Of a stretch of 64,000 bases of DNA, positions 21,366 to 32,964 are shown in pieces (the first letter of the stretch is position 1; each line of letters begins with the position of its first letter). A model generated the notes under the pieces. The model was not told the origin of the DNA. It worked only from the letters and a program-made list of their open reading frames with translations, and made no database searches. The position numbers and the translations under genes were made by a program. The stretch comes from Sepiola atlantica (lineage: Eukaryota > Mollusca > Cephalopoda > Sepiida > Sepiolidae). The stretch spans positions 112,239,645-112,303,644 of the forward strand of contig OY744519.1 in assembly GCA_963556195.1 (NCBI GenBank). Direction: 5' to 3'.

Positions 21366-21371
<6 letters not shown>
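19999..21371 (-). mobile_element. Mariner/Tc1-type DNA transposon, nearly full length
   Basis: The terminal inverted repeats are acagggtgaccccaaaaaaa and its counterpart tttttttgagtcaccctgt, each continuing into cgggcccc/ggggcccg. Both ends abut (TA)n, consistent with TA target duplication. The element is about 1.37 kb and carries one transposase gene on the minus strand with two frameshifts. Confidence 0.85.
20152..21279 (-). pseudogene. Mariner-type transposase (two frameshifts)
   Basis: From the ATG at 21279 the protein begins MAESTTVSAPGPQWELGQRI. Two helix-turn-helix-like regions follow, separated by a GRPKKRT linker of the GRPR type. The catalytic residues are WTSDEAHFHLDG (first Asp), FWFQQDGASSHTS (second Asp) and PPHSPDLSP (third Asp), with 36 residues between the second and third. 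A frameshift near 20640-20665 separates the first Asp from the rest. Another at the G-run near 20350 precedes the C-terminal DDFLWGYLKDRVYAG-type block. The frame closes near 20152. The family cuts and pastes DNA at TA dinucleotides. All three acids are preserved, which suggests recent decay. The D36D spacing differs from the classic mariner D34D. Confidence 0.8.

Positions 21372-21405
<34 letters not shown>
21372..21405. repeat. (TA)n microsatellite between two TA-targeting transposons
   Basis: An uninterrupted TA run of about 34 bp that serves as a flank for both neighbours. Confidence 0.9.
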
Positions 21406-21410
<5 letters not shown>

Positions 21411-21777
21411 GTGATTCATAAGTCACTTCACTTAGCTATTTAAAATGTCATTTACAATTGAAGAGCGAATTTTTATTGTCATTCATATGGCCAAATTTGA
21501 TGAATCTCCCACACTTGTTGAAAGGCAATGGAAACGTGATGTGAAGAGAAAGCCTCCTTCGCACAACACCATAATCAATCAAATATGCTACAAAGAGTCG
21601 TAAATTCCTTGCAAAAAAGAATGGAGCTATGCATGCAGAACGAAGGTGGAAATTTTGAAAATTTGCTGTAATTTTAAACTCCCATAAATGAATTTGTTGA
21701 ATAAACTTTCTGTTTTGTATTACCGTATTTTTTAACTTTAGAATTTCAAAAATAAATAGCTCAGTGCCTTATGAATC

Positions 21778-21783
<6 letters not shown>
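21406..21783 (+). mobile_element. Internally deleted mariner-type element (MITE-like)
   Basis: The inverted ends are agtgattcataagtcact at left and agtgccttatgaatcaccct at right, both beside (TA)n. The interior opens with a frame beginning MSFTIEERIFIVIHMAKFDE and continuing through PTLVERQWKRD. This resembles the N-terminal helix-turn-helix of a transposase. It stops after about 50 codons and is followed by a short remnant and the right end. It is a non-autonomous derivative of an element distinct from its neighbour. Confidence 0.7.
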
Positions 21784-21855
<72 letters not shown>

Positions 21856-21875
21856 AGAAAAAAAGAGAGAGGGAG
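21783..21875. repeat. (TA)n followed by (GA)n microsatellite
   Basis: A TA run to about 21818, then a GAGAGA run and a short purine tract. Confidence 0.9.
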
Positions 21876-21876
21876 A

Positions 21877-21958
21877 AAAAAGAGAGATTTTATAACTATT
21901 TTTTCGTAATAAGTACAGACTTATTACGAAAAAATAGTTATAAAATCTCTCTTTTTAC
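21877..21958. repeat. Near-perfect hairpin, arms of about 38 bp
   Basis: Left arm gagagattttataactatt then cgtaataagt; right arm acttattacg then atagttataaaatctctc; loop acag. The only visible difference is eight T residues versus six A residues. Confidence 0.8.
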
Positions 21959-21959
21959 T

Positions 21960-22480
21960 TTAAATGTAATAAATCAATGTATGTAGTTTGAATGTAAAAA
22001 AGTAATCCAAAGAAATGTTCTATTTCTCCTTTATCTTGTATTTTTCGCTCGTTCCTTTTCATTCAACCAAATTGTCCGCATAAAAGAAATGAACGCGTGG
22101 ATTTGATCAAATAAATGTAACAACATTTCATAGAATTTATGAGTGAACAAAAAAAAAGAGAACCGTTTACTGAAAACCTATGACTTTATAGCGAGGTGGT
22201 TGTTGAGAGAAAATCCTTTGTCGTACAATACGCAGAAGTCACTGTTGTTCCTTTTGGTAACCGATCGCCTCGATTCCATGAACCTACAATACATATATTG
22301 TACTATTTCAAATGTAAAGTAGTCTGCAGAAAAAAAAGGCTGGTATTCATGCGAAAGAACATTGATCACACACGAACTAGGGTTGTAAATACACGGCTGA
22401 CTTGTTTTTAAACAAACGTATGAAAACAAACTGAAACTTTATCGTTGAATATGAGTATCACGTGAAAAGCCGTATTGTTT
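21960..22480. other. No gene seen
   Basis: AT-rich unique sequence without recognised motifs. Confidence 0.4.
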
Positions 22481-22559
22481 ATTTAAAAATCTGAATGATG
22501 TTATGCTGAAGGCCATGCGTTTACTTATAATCATCCACTCAATAATAAAGACCAATGTA

Positions 22560-22992
22560 TATTTATTATAGCTAAGGCTAGTAGTCGTAGCCTCACTATA
22601 AGTATAAGCACGGTAGACGGTAGTCATACGAGGAAAAACTCAACGCTTCTTTTAACATTAAACAAATCTTTATTGGGTATCCCATACCGTTGGGTATAGC
22701 ATAGTAAAAGGTAGGACTGGTGTCCGGTGGAAGGAAACGAAGTTCTTTTACTGCCCGGGGAGCGGTGCTCGGGAATCCAGTGGATAAGGGGGCAGGAAAG
22801 AGGTGAAGAAGAGTTCCTTCTAGGTTGACGGCCAGGGTCTCTCTGACGATCCGTTCCATCATTCAACAGGGGTGCAAATAGTCCGCAAGGGACTAGCTGA
22901 AATTAATACGCTCTGTGAGCCGATTGGTAAGTTTAAGACCAACTTGCCCGCAGTGGACGCATAAGAAATAGGTCCTATTTCAGACTGCTACA
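22560..22992 (-). mobile_element. Probable solo LTR (inner border unresolved)
   Basis: On the minus strand it begins TGTAGCAGTC, the same ten bases that open the solo LTR at 10666. It is GC-richer than its surroundings and contains cccaataaagattt near 22670 as a poly(A) signal. I could not find a matching ACA end with a target duplication, so the left border is approximate. The ~85-codon frames inside carry no known motif. Confidence 0.4.
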
Positions 22993-22994
22993 TA

Positions 22995-23585
22995 TTTATT
23001 TCTATATAAATAAATATAGGTACTTCCATCACTTCACACAAATGTTTGTGAGTAGACACGTGCCATTTCAAGTGTTGGGGGGAACCGAGAAAGAAAATAG
23101 GTCATCAGAAATGATAATAATAATTTATATATGAAAAGTTAAATTACGTACGTAATTCTATGATTTTATATGAATATCTTAGTAATATATCTAAATAAAT
23201 AACGATTGCAAACACTGCCGAAGCATAATTTTTCCGTCTTTTGTATCAAATATTATCAAAGATGAACGAATACTTTTTTCCAATTTTACCGTCCAAATCA
23301 ATGAAGTATTCGCGATACCTTTTAACAGTCGAAACACCAGAGTGTTCGCTCGCAGATAATTTTTATGGTTAGAATTATACTTGTTCGATTTTTCAATTAT
23401 ATAATTAATTATACAAGTGCATTTATAAGTTATGTCAGCAACACGATAACAACATTGTATCAATAAAAAATATGGAGGGCTCATCTATCTATAGATTTTT
23501 ACAAACTTTACATGGGTATGGAAGAAAGGAGGGGTTAACTAGTGATCCGTGTATAATAATTGGCAACTTCCACTTGAAAATACAT
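22995..23585. other. AT-rich, no gene seen
   Basis: No recognisable feature. Confidence 0.4.
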
Positions 23586-23594
23586 AGACATGCA

Positions 23595-24600
23595 TAAATC
23601 ACCTATGCTGGTGATCTTCCAAGGAATATTGTTCAGAAAATTAACATCTATGCTGATGATATCATTCTCTATTCTGGTGTTGCTTCTCGCCCATCTCTCT
23701 CGGATCAGTAGAAATATGCGGATGATCTAGAAGTTGACCTGTGGTCAGTTGTTGATTGGGGTATGAAATGGCTTGTTTCATTTAATCCAGTTAAGACTCA
23801 GCTCGTGTCTTTCAATCGTAGACATGCCCCTTTTCTTCCTGAGATTCTCATGGATGGCTCTGCTCTTGCGGAAAACTCGACTCTGAAACTTCTTCATCTT
23901 TCTCTCTCATCAAATCTTTCTTGGAGTTCATACATTAGATGCTTTGCTTTTTCTGTTTCTCGTAAAGTCGGTTCTCTCTATCGCTATAAACACTTTCTCA
24001 CCCCTGAGGCTATTCTCTATCTCAACAAATATATTATGAGACCATGTATGGAGTACTGCTGTAATATTTGGACTGTTAAATCTATTTTCCATTTAAGGGG
24101 TTTTGATAAGGTTCAGCAACGTATCTGTAATTTGATTGGCCCTACCCTTCTTCTCTGCACCCTCTCTCTCACAGACGTGATGTTGCTAGTCTCAATCTTT
24201 TCTATAAATACTATTATGGCATGTGTTCTTCAGAATTATGTGATCTATTCCCCACTTCTTTTGTTCCAGCTCGTTTGACACGTTGGGCTAGTGGTCTCCA
24301 TTAATTCGCTGTTTTGATACCTCATTGTAATACAGCTTACTATTCCAGTAGCTTCTTTCCAAGAACTGCAGGCTTGTGGAATTTTCGTCCTGTTGACTGT
24401 TTTCCTCCTACTTATAGCCTTGGTCTTTTCAAGACTATGGCCAATAGGCATCTCCTGTCTTTGCAATACTCATATTTCGTTCTTGTTAGCTCCTTACATC
24501 AAGTGGCTTCATGCCTTGTCTTGTTCTTTCAGTCACGAGAGACAATGGATGCCCCTGTAAAGAGGTCTAAGCGGGTATTATAGAGAATCAAGGGTTGAAT
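23595..24600 (+). pseudogene. LINE fragment: RT C-terminal half
   Basis: It starts in the RT palm with NIYADDIILYSGVAS (active-site YADD). It continues with the thumb/connector region in frame from 23763: WGMKWLVSFNPVKTQLVSFN, then RKVGSLYRYKHFLTPEAI and MRPCMEYCCNIW. After a frameshift near 24270 comes the terminal block SSSFFPRTAGLWNF. This domain order is that of CR1/Jockey-type LINE ORF2. The 5' two thirds are missing, as usual for truncated LINE insertions. It differs enough from the 44.0 kb LINE to be another family. Confidence 0.75.
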
Positions 24601-24604
24601 AATC

Positions 24605-26245
24605 TATAACCGCACCTCTTTTCAACTGGCATTGCTCAACAAGAAGTTCAGGATGACTGGAAATAATGCCGGAATAAGCAGAGGAAGACTGGTGCTAATA
24701 AGGAGTTTTCTTTCTCCTATACGAGTTGCACAACCAAGGCTTGAGATTCTAGTCTATCCTACTATTTAATTCATAGATGGAAAGGATATATGGATTCATA
24801 TCTTTCCCAAGGTTACTAGTGAAAGTCGTGCAGTGCCCTTGACAGGACCCGAACTCGGCTTATCTGGCTAAAATGTAATATTAATTCAATAAAAGAAAAA
24901 ATAAGGAAAAAATTGGTTCAGCAACAAAACCTACTGAATTGAAATAGTGTCTATTGATTGAATGCATAACAATATTGCGTCATGCAGATTGTTAAAAATC
25001 AACTGACAACACTATCTAGGGTGTCTGGTATCAAAGAATAAAACTTACTTTTAAAAGTACATCAAATATTATAACTCGGTGGTCAAACATGTTGACCATA
25101 CATTTTTTTATATTCAAAATATTCGTTAAGGGATGATGGAGTTGGAAAATCATCACCACATCACCATAAAAAATAATAATATGCTAAGCCACTTCATGTT
25201 CGTACGTACGTTATCACCTTTCACCTTTCACATACATCTAATAAATGAGATCGTCTAATTAGCAAAGATGGTGATTGGTAATTAATCTGATGTCGCTTAG
25301 ATAAAGCATTCATACTTTACCCATTTTAAATGAATTGTTCCAAAATCGAATTCTGTCATTCCATCCCATAAATTTCAAAAAGTGACATTAATTTTATTGA
25401 TTTGAAGAATATTTAGCTGACAATTATTTTATGGTAAGAAGACAGAGAATATATATTGTTTCAACAAAAATTGAATTGCTACAATTTTAAATATATAAAT
25501 AAATAAAGAAGATACATATTTGTTTCATTTATTTAAAGAATATTTAGCTGATAATGACAATTAATTTTAGGGGTGAAAAAAGAGTCTTTTTTTTTCTTCT
25601 TAATACTATTGACCCTGACAGACATTTATTATTTCAAAAAGAATTTTATTATTAACAGTAGATTATACAGATCAATGTAGAAGGTATTGTGGAATTTCCA
25701 CGCTTAGTAAAAATAATTTTAGCAAAATGTTAGTTATATTTTTCCATTAAATCATCTTAAGAATGAATAAGCAGCCAGTGTGCAAATATTTACTTCAAAA
25801 GTGGAAGTGATTTAAAATATGGGTATAAAAATTCAAGAGCACAAGAGAAAAAGCATGAAAAGGAAAAATGTCTCCACAATGAAAACCTACTGAATAGCAA
25901 TAATGTCTACTGTCTAATAACACTTGAAATCTATTGGACACATGAAGAACATTGTCTAATATAGATGGTTACAATTCAACTCCCAACAGATGGCATTTGC
26001 TATCAGAAATTGACAACTAACCATGGCCATCATTACAAGTAAATACAAGATTACTGTCCAGGTGCCAAATATGTTGTATATACATTTTTTATATTCAAAA
26101 TTTCCGTAAAAGAACCCTGGTTTTGAAAATAACCAAAAATATAGGCAAAAAGTAAAATTGGTTTTATTTCCCATCCACTATCTTTCAAAATATGTAAGCG
26201 GCAAATTTCCAAATAGTTACGTAAAAAGTGGAAGTAATTAAAGGT
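24605..26245. other. AT-rich region with a weak repeat pair, no gene seen
   Basis: Two diverged copies of one sequence lie at about 24895-25140 and 25865-26115. Shared blocks are aaaacctactgaat, aatgtctact-like sequence and ttttttatattcaaaat. A tRNA B-box-like remnant on the minus strand occurs near 24840-24860 but has no A-box. Confidence 0.45.
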
Positions 26246-26247
26246 AT

Positions 26248-29200
26248 GGTAGTTTTGTTTTACGGCATATCAACCCTTTTGGGGTTATTTAATGCCGAAT
26301 CTGGTCATTATAGTAAAAGTTTTTATGCTTCAAGTTCTTTATATCTTCAAATGTTTAATCATCGTTTTTGGTTTGGTAGTTTTGTTTTACGGCATATCAA
26401 CCCTTTTGGGGTTATTTAATGCCGAATCTGGTCATTATAGTAAAAGTTTTTATATCTTCAAATGTTTAATCATCGTTTTTGGTTTGGTAGTTTTGTTTTA
26501 CGGCATATCAACCCTTTTGGGGTTATTTAATGCCGAATCTGGTCATTATAGTAAAAGTTTTTATATCTTCAAATGTTTAATCATCGTTTTTGGTTTGGTA
26601 GTTTTGTTTTACGGCATATCAACCCTTTTGGGGTTATTTAATGCCGAATCTGGTCATTATAGTAAAAGTTTTTATGCTTCAAGTTCTTTATATCTTCAAA
26701 TGTTTAATCATCGTTTTTGGTTTGGTAGTTTTGTTTTACGGCATATCAACCCTTTTTGGGTTATTTAATGCCGAATCTGGTCATTATAGTAAAAGTTTTT
26801 ATATCTTCAAATGTTTAATCATCGTTTTTGGTTTGGTAGTTTTGTTTTACGGCATATCAACCCTTTTGGGGTTATTTAATGCCGAATCTGGTCATTATAG
26901 TAAAAGTTTTTATGCTTCAAGTTCTTTATATCTTCAAATGTTTAATCATCGTTTTTGGTTTGGTAGTTTTGTTTTACGGCATATCAACCCTTTTGGGGTT
27001 ATTTAATGCCGAATCTGGTCATTATAGTAAAAGTTTTTATGCTTCAAGTTCTTTATATCTTCAAATGTTTAATCATCGTTTTTGGTTTGGTAGTTTTGTT
27101 TTACGGCATATCAACCCTTTTTGGGTTATTTAATGCCGAATCTGGTCATTATAGTAAAAGTTTTTATGCTTCAAGTTCTTTATATCTTCAAATGTTTAAT
27201 CATCGTTTTTGGTTTGGTAGTTTTGTTTTACGGCATATCAACCCTTTTTGGGTTATTTAATGCCGAATCTGGTCATTATAGTAAAAGTGTTTATGCTTCA
27301 AGTTCTTTATATCTTCAAATGTTTAATCATCGTTTTTGGTTTGGTAGTTTTGTTTTACGGCATATCAACCCTTTTTGGGTTATTTAATGCCGAATCTGGT
27401 CATTATAGTAAAAGTTTTTATGCTTCAAGTTCTTTATATCTTCAAATGTTTAATCATCGTTTTTGGTTTGGTAGTTTTGTTTTACGGCATATCAACCCTT
27501 TTTGGGTTATTTAATGCCGAATCTGGTCATTATAGTAAAAGTTTTTATGCTTCAAGTTCTTTATATCTTCAAATGTTTAATCATCGTTTTTGGTTTGGTA
27601 GTTTTGTTTTACGGCATATCAACCCTTTTGGGGTTATTTAATGCCGAATCTGGTCATTATAGTAAAAGTTTTTATGCTTCAAGTTCTTTATATCTTCAAA
27701 TGTTTAATCATCGTTTTTGGTTTGGTAGTTTTGTTTTACGGCATATCAACCCTTTTTGGGTTATTTAATGCCGAATCTGGTCATTATAGTAAAAGTTTTT
27801 ATGCTTCAAGTTCTTTATATCTTCAAATGTTTAATCATCGTTTTTGGTTTGGTAGTTTTGTTTTACGGCATATCAACCCTTTTTGGGTTATTTAATGCCG
27901 AATCTGGTCATTATAGTAAAAGTTTTTATGCTTCAAGTTCTTTATATCTTACAAATGTTTAATCATCGTTTTTGGTTTGGTAGTTTTGTTTTACGGCATA
28001 TCAACCCTTTTTGGGTTATTTAATGCCGAATCTGGTCATTATAGTAAAAGTTTTTATGCTTCAAGTTCTTTATATCTTCAAATGTTTAATCATCGTTTTT
28101 GGTTTGGTAGTTTTGTTTTACGGCATATCAACCCTTTTGGGGTTATTTAATGCCGAATCTGGTCATTATAGTAAAAGTTTTTATGCTTCAAGTTCTTTAT
28201 ATCTTCAAATGTTTAATCATCGTTTTTGGTTTGGTAGTTTTGTTTTACGGCATATCAACCCTTTTTGGGTTATTTAATGCCGAATCTGGTCATTATAGTA
28301 AAAGTTTTTATGCTTCAAGTTCTTTATATCTTCAAATGTTTAATCATCGTTTTTGGTTTGGTAGTTTTGTTTTACGGCATATCAACCCTTTTTGGGTTAT
28401 TTAATGCCGAATCTGGTCATTATAGTAAAAGTTTTTATGCTTCAAGTTCTTTATATCTTCAAATGTTTAATCATCGTTTTTGGTTTGGTAGTTTTGTTTT
28501 ACGGCATATCAACCCTTTTGGGGTTATTTAATGCCGAATCTGGTCATTATAGTAAAAGTTTTTATGCTTCAAGTTCTTTATATCTTCAAATGTTTAATCA
28601 TCGTTTTTGGTTTGGTAGTTTTGTTTTACGGCATATCAACCCTTTTTGGGTTATTTAATGCCGAATCTGGTCATTATAGTAAAAGTTTTTATGCTTCAAG
28701 TTCTTTATATCTTCAAATGTTTAATCATCGTTTTTGGTTTGGTAGTTTTGTTTTACGGCATATCAACCCTTTTTGGGTTATTTAATGCCGAATCTGGTCA
28801 TTATAGTAAAAGTTTTTATGCTTCAAGTTCTTTATATCTTCAAATGTTTAATCATCGTTTTTGGTTTGGTAGTTTTGTTTTACGGCATATCAACCCTTTT
28901 TGGGTTATTTAATGCCGAATCTGGTCATTATAGTAAAAGTTTTTATGCTTCAAGTTCTTTATATCTTCAAATGTTTAATCATCGTTTTTGGTTTGGTAGT
29001 TTTGTTTTACGGCATATCAACCCTTTTTGGGTTATTTAATGCCGAATCTGGTCATTATAGTAAAAGTTTTTATGCTTCAAGTTCTTTATATCTTCAAATG
29101 TTTAATCATCGTTTTTGGTTTGGTAGTTTTGTTTTACGGCATATCAACCCTTTTTGGGTTATTTAATGCCGAATCTGGTCATTATAGTAAAAGTTTTTAT

Positions 29201-29335
29201 GCTTCAAGTTCTTTATATCTTCAAATGTTTAATCATCGTTTTTGGTTTGGTAGTTTTGTTTTACGGCATATCAACCCTTTTTGGGTTATTTAATGCCGAA
29301 TCTGGTCATTATAGTAAAAGATTTATGCTTCAAGT
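26248..29335. repeat. 127-bp satellite array, 24 units plus a partial
   Basis: The unit begins ggtagttttgttttacggca and contains aatgccgaatctggtcatta and cttcaagttctttatatctt. Unit starts lie at 26248, 26375, 26486, 26597, 26724, 26835, 26962, then every 127 bp (with one extra base near 27951) to 29249. The early 111-bp units lack one 16-bp segment (gcttcaagttctttat). Each unit holds a hairpin, AACCC-loop-GGGTT. Because 127 is not a multiple of three, the frame shifts each unit and the repeated ~88-codon frames span two units; they are not genes. Confidence 0.97.
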
Positions 29336-30480
29336 TCTAAAAATAAAATTAAAAAGGGGGGGGAGAAAGGGAGAGGGGCTGTTGTTTTTGTTTTTGGTTT
29401 TGTAGAACATAATTAAGTTTTACAAAATAAAAAAAAAAAAAAAAAATAAAAAAAAAAACGTCAATGTAGGTGAATTATGTCTCAGGGAGCCACAGGGCAG
29501 CCTGATCTGGTATCACCAGGGAAGTAATTAAAACGAAAGGATATGCACACAACGACAAATTAAAAAGTAAACCATAGAAAAGATTTAATAAATGTTCAAT
29601 TTTAAGAGAGCTGATCAGTTTACTATGTAAGTTTAATGTAAAATGATCACGCTGGTTAAAATTCTGATGAGAGGTTTGTAAACCTGATTTCTTTTGCTAA
29701 GCATAGCGTAGGATAAAATGGGAAGTCATTTTTTCTCAAGATCATTTTATACTGCACCGGTTTTTCGAATTTTCGGAAACAGCATCACAGTTAAACAAAA
29801 TGGATTAACTGCATTTATTTAATCTACGGCAGTGATTTTGTGTGTTTTAAAGTAGCACGGCTCAAGTTTAGCCTTAGTTAAATGAATTAATGATCGGTTT
29901 TGTTAAATATTACGACGTTCCATGCTATCTGGATGAGTTTCTACTATCGATTAACTTTCCGATTAATCATTCATTAATTATTGCATCATCAATTTTCATC
30001 GATTTGATTGATGCCTGCCTCGCAGGGGTTTCATCATATTTTACAGTCTTGCATTCCGAATTATTATTATAATAATTTTATGCGCATTCTGATCGGTTCG
30101 ATTATTTTTCTTGTAAATTGTATATCGAGAAACCAATCAATCTGCCAGAGATATGTCATTTTGAATTTTTTTATTTTAAACATTTTTTTTTCACTCTAAT
30201 TGATATGTAATTACAATTTCGCACAGTGAGAGCTTCATCGACTCATGTAATTATAATTATTATTATCATTTTATCTGTGACATACTTTCTATAGACAATT
30301 AGATTTGTAGAAATTACATATCAGACTGTGTTTGTTCATATAACGATTTCATTAAATAACCATAAAGGCTTTTCTTATTATTTCTAGCAACAGTTTTTAA
30401 AACTGATTTCTGGTCATTTTATGTACACTTCAGTCAAGGGATGCGTTTAAGCGTGCTTCTGTCGATTTGATGAAGAGACA
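29336..30480. other. AT-rich, no gene seen
   Basis: A G-run near 29354 and A-runs near 29429-29458 follow the satellite. No other feature was found. Confidence 0.45.
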
Positions 30481-30484
30481 ACTT

Positions 30485-30610
30485 ACATTGGATCGCAAAT
30501 AATATTTACTTGCCTTCCCACGAGGGCAGAGTTAGACACAAGGTCGGTTTTTAATATGGGAGAACATCCAGCTCTCCCAAAAGGGGCACTCTGGATTAGG
30601 ACAAAAATAC
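30485..30610 (-). repeat. 3' part of the short U2-headed SINE subfamily
   Basis: On the minus strand cttttgggagagctggat, ttctcccatattaaa and ccttgtgtctaactctgccc match the copy at 14.11-14.27 kb. The U2 head is missing, and a purine-rich tract begins where it should be. Confidence 0.5.
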
Positions 30611-30624
30611 AAATTACCTCAGTC

Positions 30625-30785
30625 TGGAAGGGAGGGGGTGGAGAGAGAGGGAGAGAGGGGGGAAGAGGGGGGTGGAGAGAGAGAGAGGGAGATAGGGGGA
30701 AGAGGGGGGTGGAGAGAGAGGGAGAGAGGGGGGAAGAGAAGGGGAAATAGAGAGAGAGAGCGAGAGAGAGCGAGAGAGAGACAAA
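30625..30785. repeat. GA-rich low-complexity tract with a short tandem duplication
   Basis: Repeated ggagagagaggga and ggggggtggagagag blocks. No coding meaning. Confidence 0.85.
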
Positions 30786-31167
30786 CATACTCTGGCTGGA
30801 GACGGTGTTTAATGAAACTTGGATACTCTTTCTCTCAATTATATTCTGGCAGCTGGATTGAGATTTTCTTGTTTTCCATCGGTAAAGAAAGATGACTCAG
30901 CAATCAACTTAGAACAGGTGCAACGAGACGAATATCCTCTTCAAAACCAGTCGATTGAAATCAAAATGATTTCAACATATTCATCTGAAATTATTGTAAA
31001 TATTTAAAGGAAGTTTTTATCGTGAATTTGTCATGTCTGAGTATTAGACTAAACCGTGAATTCTTTCTAAAAAAGTATTTTTTTTAAACAAGAACAGTTA
31101 TTCAATTTAGCCGATGTGTGAATAATAACTTATTGACTAGAAATTGACGCAGTCTCGTGTTTCTTAC

Positions 31168-31183
31168 AACTCTGCTAAATAAA

Positions 31184-31260
<77 letters not shown>

Positions 31261-31283
31261 TATTATTATTATTATTATAATAA
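31168..31283. repeat. (AAAT)n, (AAT)n and (ATT)n compound microsatellite
   Basis: An AAT run of about 60 bp is followed directly by its complement ATT. The two can pair as a hairpin. Confidence 0.95.
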
Positions 31284-31347
31284 AAGAAATAAAAGACTTG
31301 ATACAAAATTATTAATACTAATTGTCAAAAGTGTACTTGATGGCACT

Positions 31348-31869
31348 TCAATCTAAAGGCTCGTTACAACGATGTCTATCTATGACAGCATATCTCCGTA
31401 TTTTGGAGTTAAGAACTTGCCATGATAAGTGGTCAATTGAAAAGGAATAACGAAATCGACATGAACGATATAAACATGTTTTTTTTATTCGAATAAAGCT
31501 GAACTTTAACGAGATTATCCCGGGGTGATCTGAAAAAAAATCAGGATAGTGAATCAAACTTATAGATGGTAATGTTGTGTAGGTCAAGGCTGTGGGTAGA
31601 CGTTGCGCGTGGAATGCGATTACGATTGTTTTGATAATGTCAAGCTGAAGACTAATATGTACATTGGGTTGTTTTGATTTTGAAGCATGCCGATTTGGAA
31701 ATGTATGAAAACATTTACAGGCGTACGTCACTGATCGAGAGAAGATTAAGAAAACAGGAGAGAACAGATTTGGCCTTGGAAGTGAGTAAACGTCCTGCTT
31801 GCGTAGGGTTGAGGGAGTTAATTGTAACCATAAGCAAAGTGTGTTAAAATGAATGTAGCCATTTGACAT
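31348..31869 (-). other. Unassigned 173-codon open stretch
   Basis: This is the longest open frame that is not in a recognised repeat or element. The predicted product begins MSNGYIHFNTLCLW and is rich in Ser, Ile and His. I see no domain, signal peptide or membrane segment with confidence, and no promoter or poly(A) signal is placed to support it. It lies just upstream of a LINE fragment on the other strand. It may be chance or part of an unrecognised element. Confidence 0.2.
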
Positions 31870-31934
31870 GCCATAAATTGTAAGAAATATATAAAAAAAA
31901 ACTAAACTTTCTTGTTTTCGATTTCTTCATTTTT

Positions 31935-32290
31935 GCTGCAACGCCTTTCTATTTGGGAATGAATAAAAGAACAATGGAGCTTTGTTACGACGTGAATGCA
32001 CTCGAACAACCCGACAATCAGCTAAACCCCATCCATTCACTGTGGAGGTTCCCAGATGCCGGAGAGCCTTCTACTCCAATAGCTTCTTTCCTAGTGCTGC
32101 CGGCCTTTGGAGCTCCCTCCCTGCTCCCTGTTTCTCCGACTGTATCGACATGCAGAAATGTAAAACTAATGTGAACAAGCATTTCGCTGCACAGTTCCCA
32201 CTTTAGGATGACCCCCAAAACTGTCACCGTAATTCTCAGTAGCCCCTTACGTCTACAGTAGCAACTTGCCTTGTTTTGGGTGAACTGCGT
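31935..32290 (+). pseudogene. LINE 3' end, second copy
   Basis: The plus strand, in frame from 31982, carries RTTRQSAKPHPFTVEVPRC, then SNSFFPSAAGLWSSLPAPCF and KCKTNVNKHFAAQFPL before the stop. It shares the 3' UTR block ctcagtagccccttacgt with the copy at 18.8 kb. It is 5' truncated. Confidence 0.75.
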
Positions 32291-32439
32291 TAAAAAGAAA
32301 AGAAAAGAAAAAAGAACCAAGCGTAAAGACAGTGGGGTTTCTAGCCCCTAGAAAATGTGTGGTGTATATAGGAAGGGGCAAGATTAAAAGGTGTGTGTGG
32401 GTGCAGGAATGGGGGCTAAATTTGAGACGCATGTGGCAA

Positions 32440-32440
32440 G

Positions 32441-32471
<31 letters not shown>
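32440..32471. repeat. (TA)n microsatellite
   Basis: A TA run left of the palindrome. Confidence 0.9.
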
Positions 32472-32558
32472 GGATCAAAATAAACCAAAGTGAAAACTTT
32501 TAGTAGATGGAACCTATTGTGAAAAGGATAAGCTCAATATACGAGATAGAGCAATAGT

Positions 32559-32929
32559 AGAGATAGAAGAAAAAAGATTGATAAATATGCGACGATTGTC
32601 CAAATTTATTTCAAATTTCAATTGTTCAATGCAAGGTTGTCAGTAATAAACTAGTGTTTATTTTCCTTTCCTTAAGCCAAGGCTTTTCAAAGATCGAAAT
32701 CTTATCATCAGAGGAGAAATACAGATGGATAAGTTGGCTTTGGTTTTTTCGAAAGCCAACTTATCCATCTGTATTTCTCCTCTGATGATAAGATTTCGAT
32801 CTTTGAAAAGCCTTGGCTTAAGGAAAGGAAAATAAACACTAGTTTATTACTGACAACCTTGCATTGAACAATTGAAATTTGAAATAAATTTGGACAATCG
32901 TCGCATATTTATCAATCTTTTTTCTTCTA

Positions 32930-32934
<5 letters not shown>
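32559..32934. repeat. Long palindrome: 183-bp arms, 10-bp loop
   Basis: Left arm 32559-32741 and right arm 32752-32934 are reverse complements with no difference that I could find by eye. The loop is ggttttttcg. The arms begin agagatagaagaaaaaagat and meet at aagttggcttt/aaagccaactt. (TA)n tracts lie outside both arms. No open frame of note exists within the arms. Confidence 0.9.

Positions 32935-32942
<8 letters not shown>

Positions 32943-32963
<21 letters not shown>
32943..32963. repeat. (TA)n microsatellite
   Basis: A TA run right of the palindrome, preceded by a short CT run. Confidence 0.9.
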
Positions 32964-32964
32964 C

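Noticed and set aside
24810..24870. A tRNA gene or SINE head on the minus strand
   Set aside because: A B-box-like gagttcgggtcc is present but no A-box at the right distance.
26240..29405. A tandem family of ~88-codon genes beginning MGYLMPN
   Set aside because: The frames are produced by the 127-bp satellite. Period 127 shifts frame every unit, each frame overlaps the next, and sequence identity is uniform at all codon positions.
31348..31869. A host gene on the minus strand
   Set aside because: One 173-codon frame with no domain, splice context or promoter. Listed at low confidence only.
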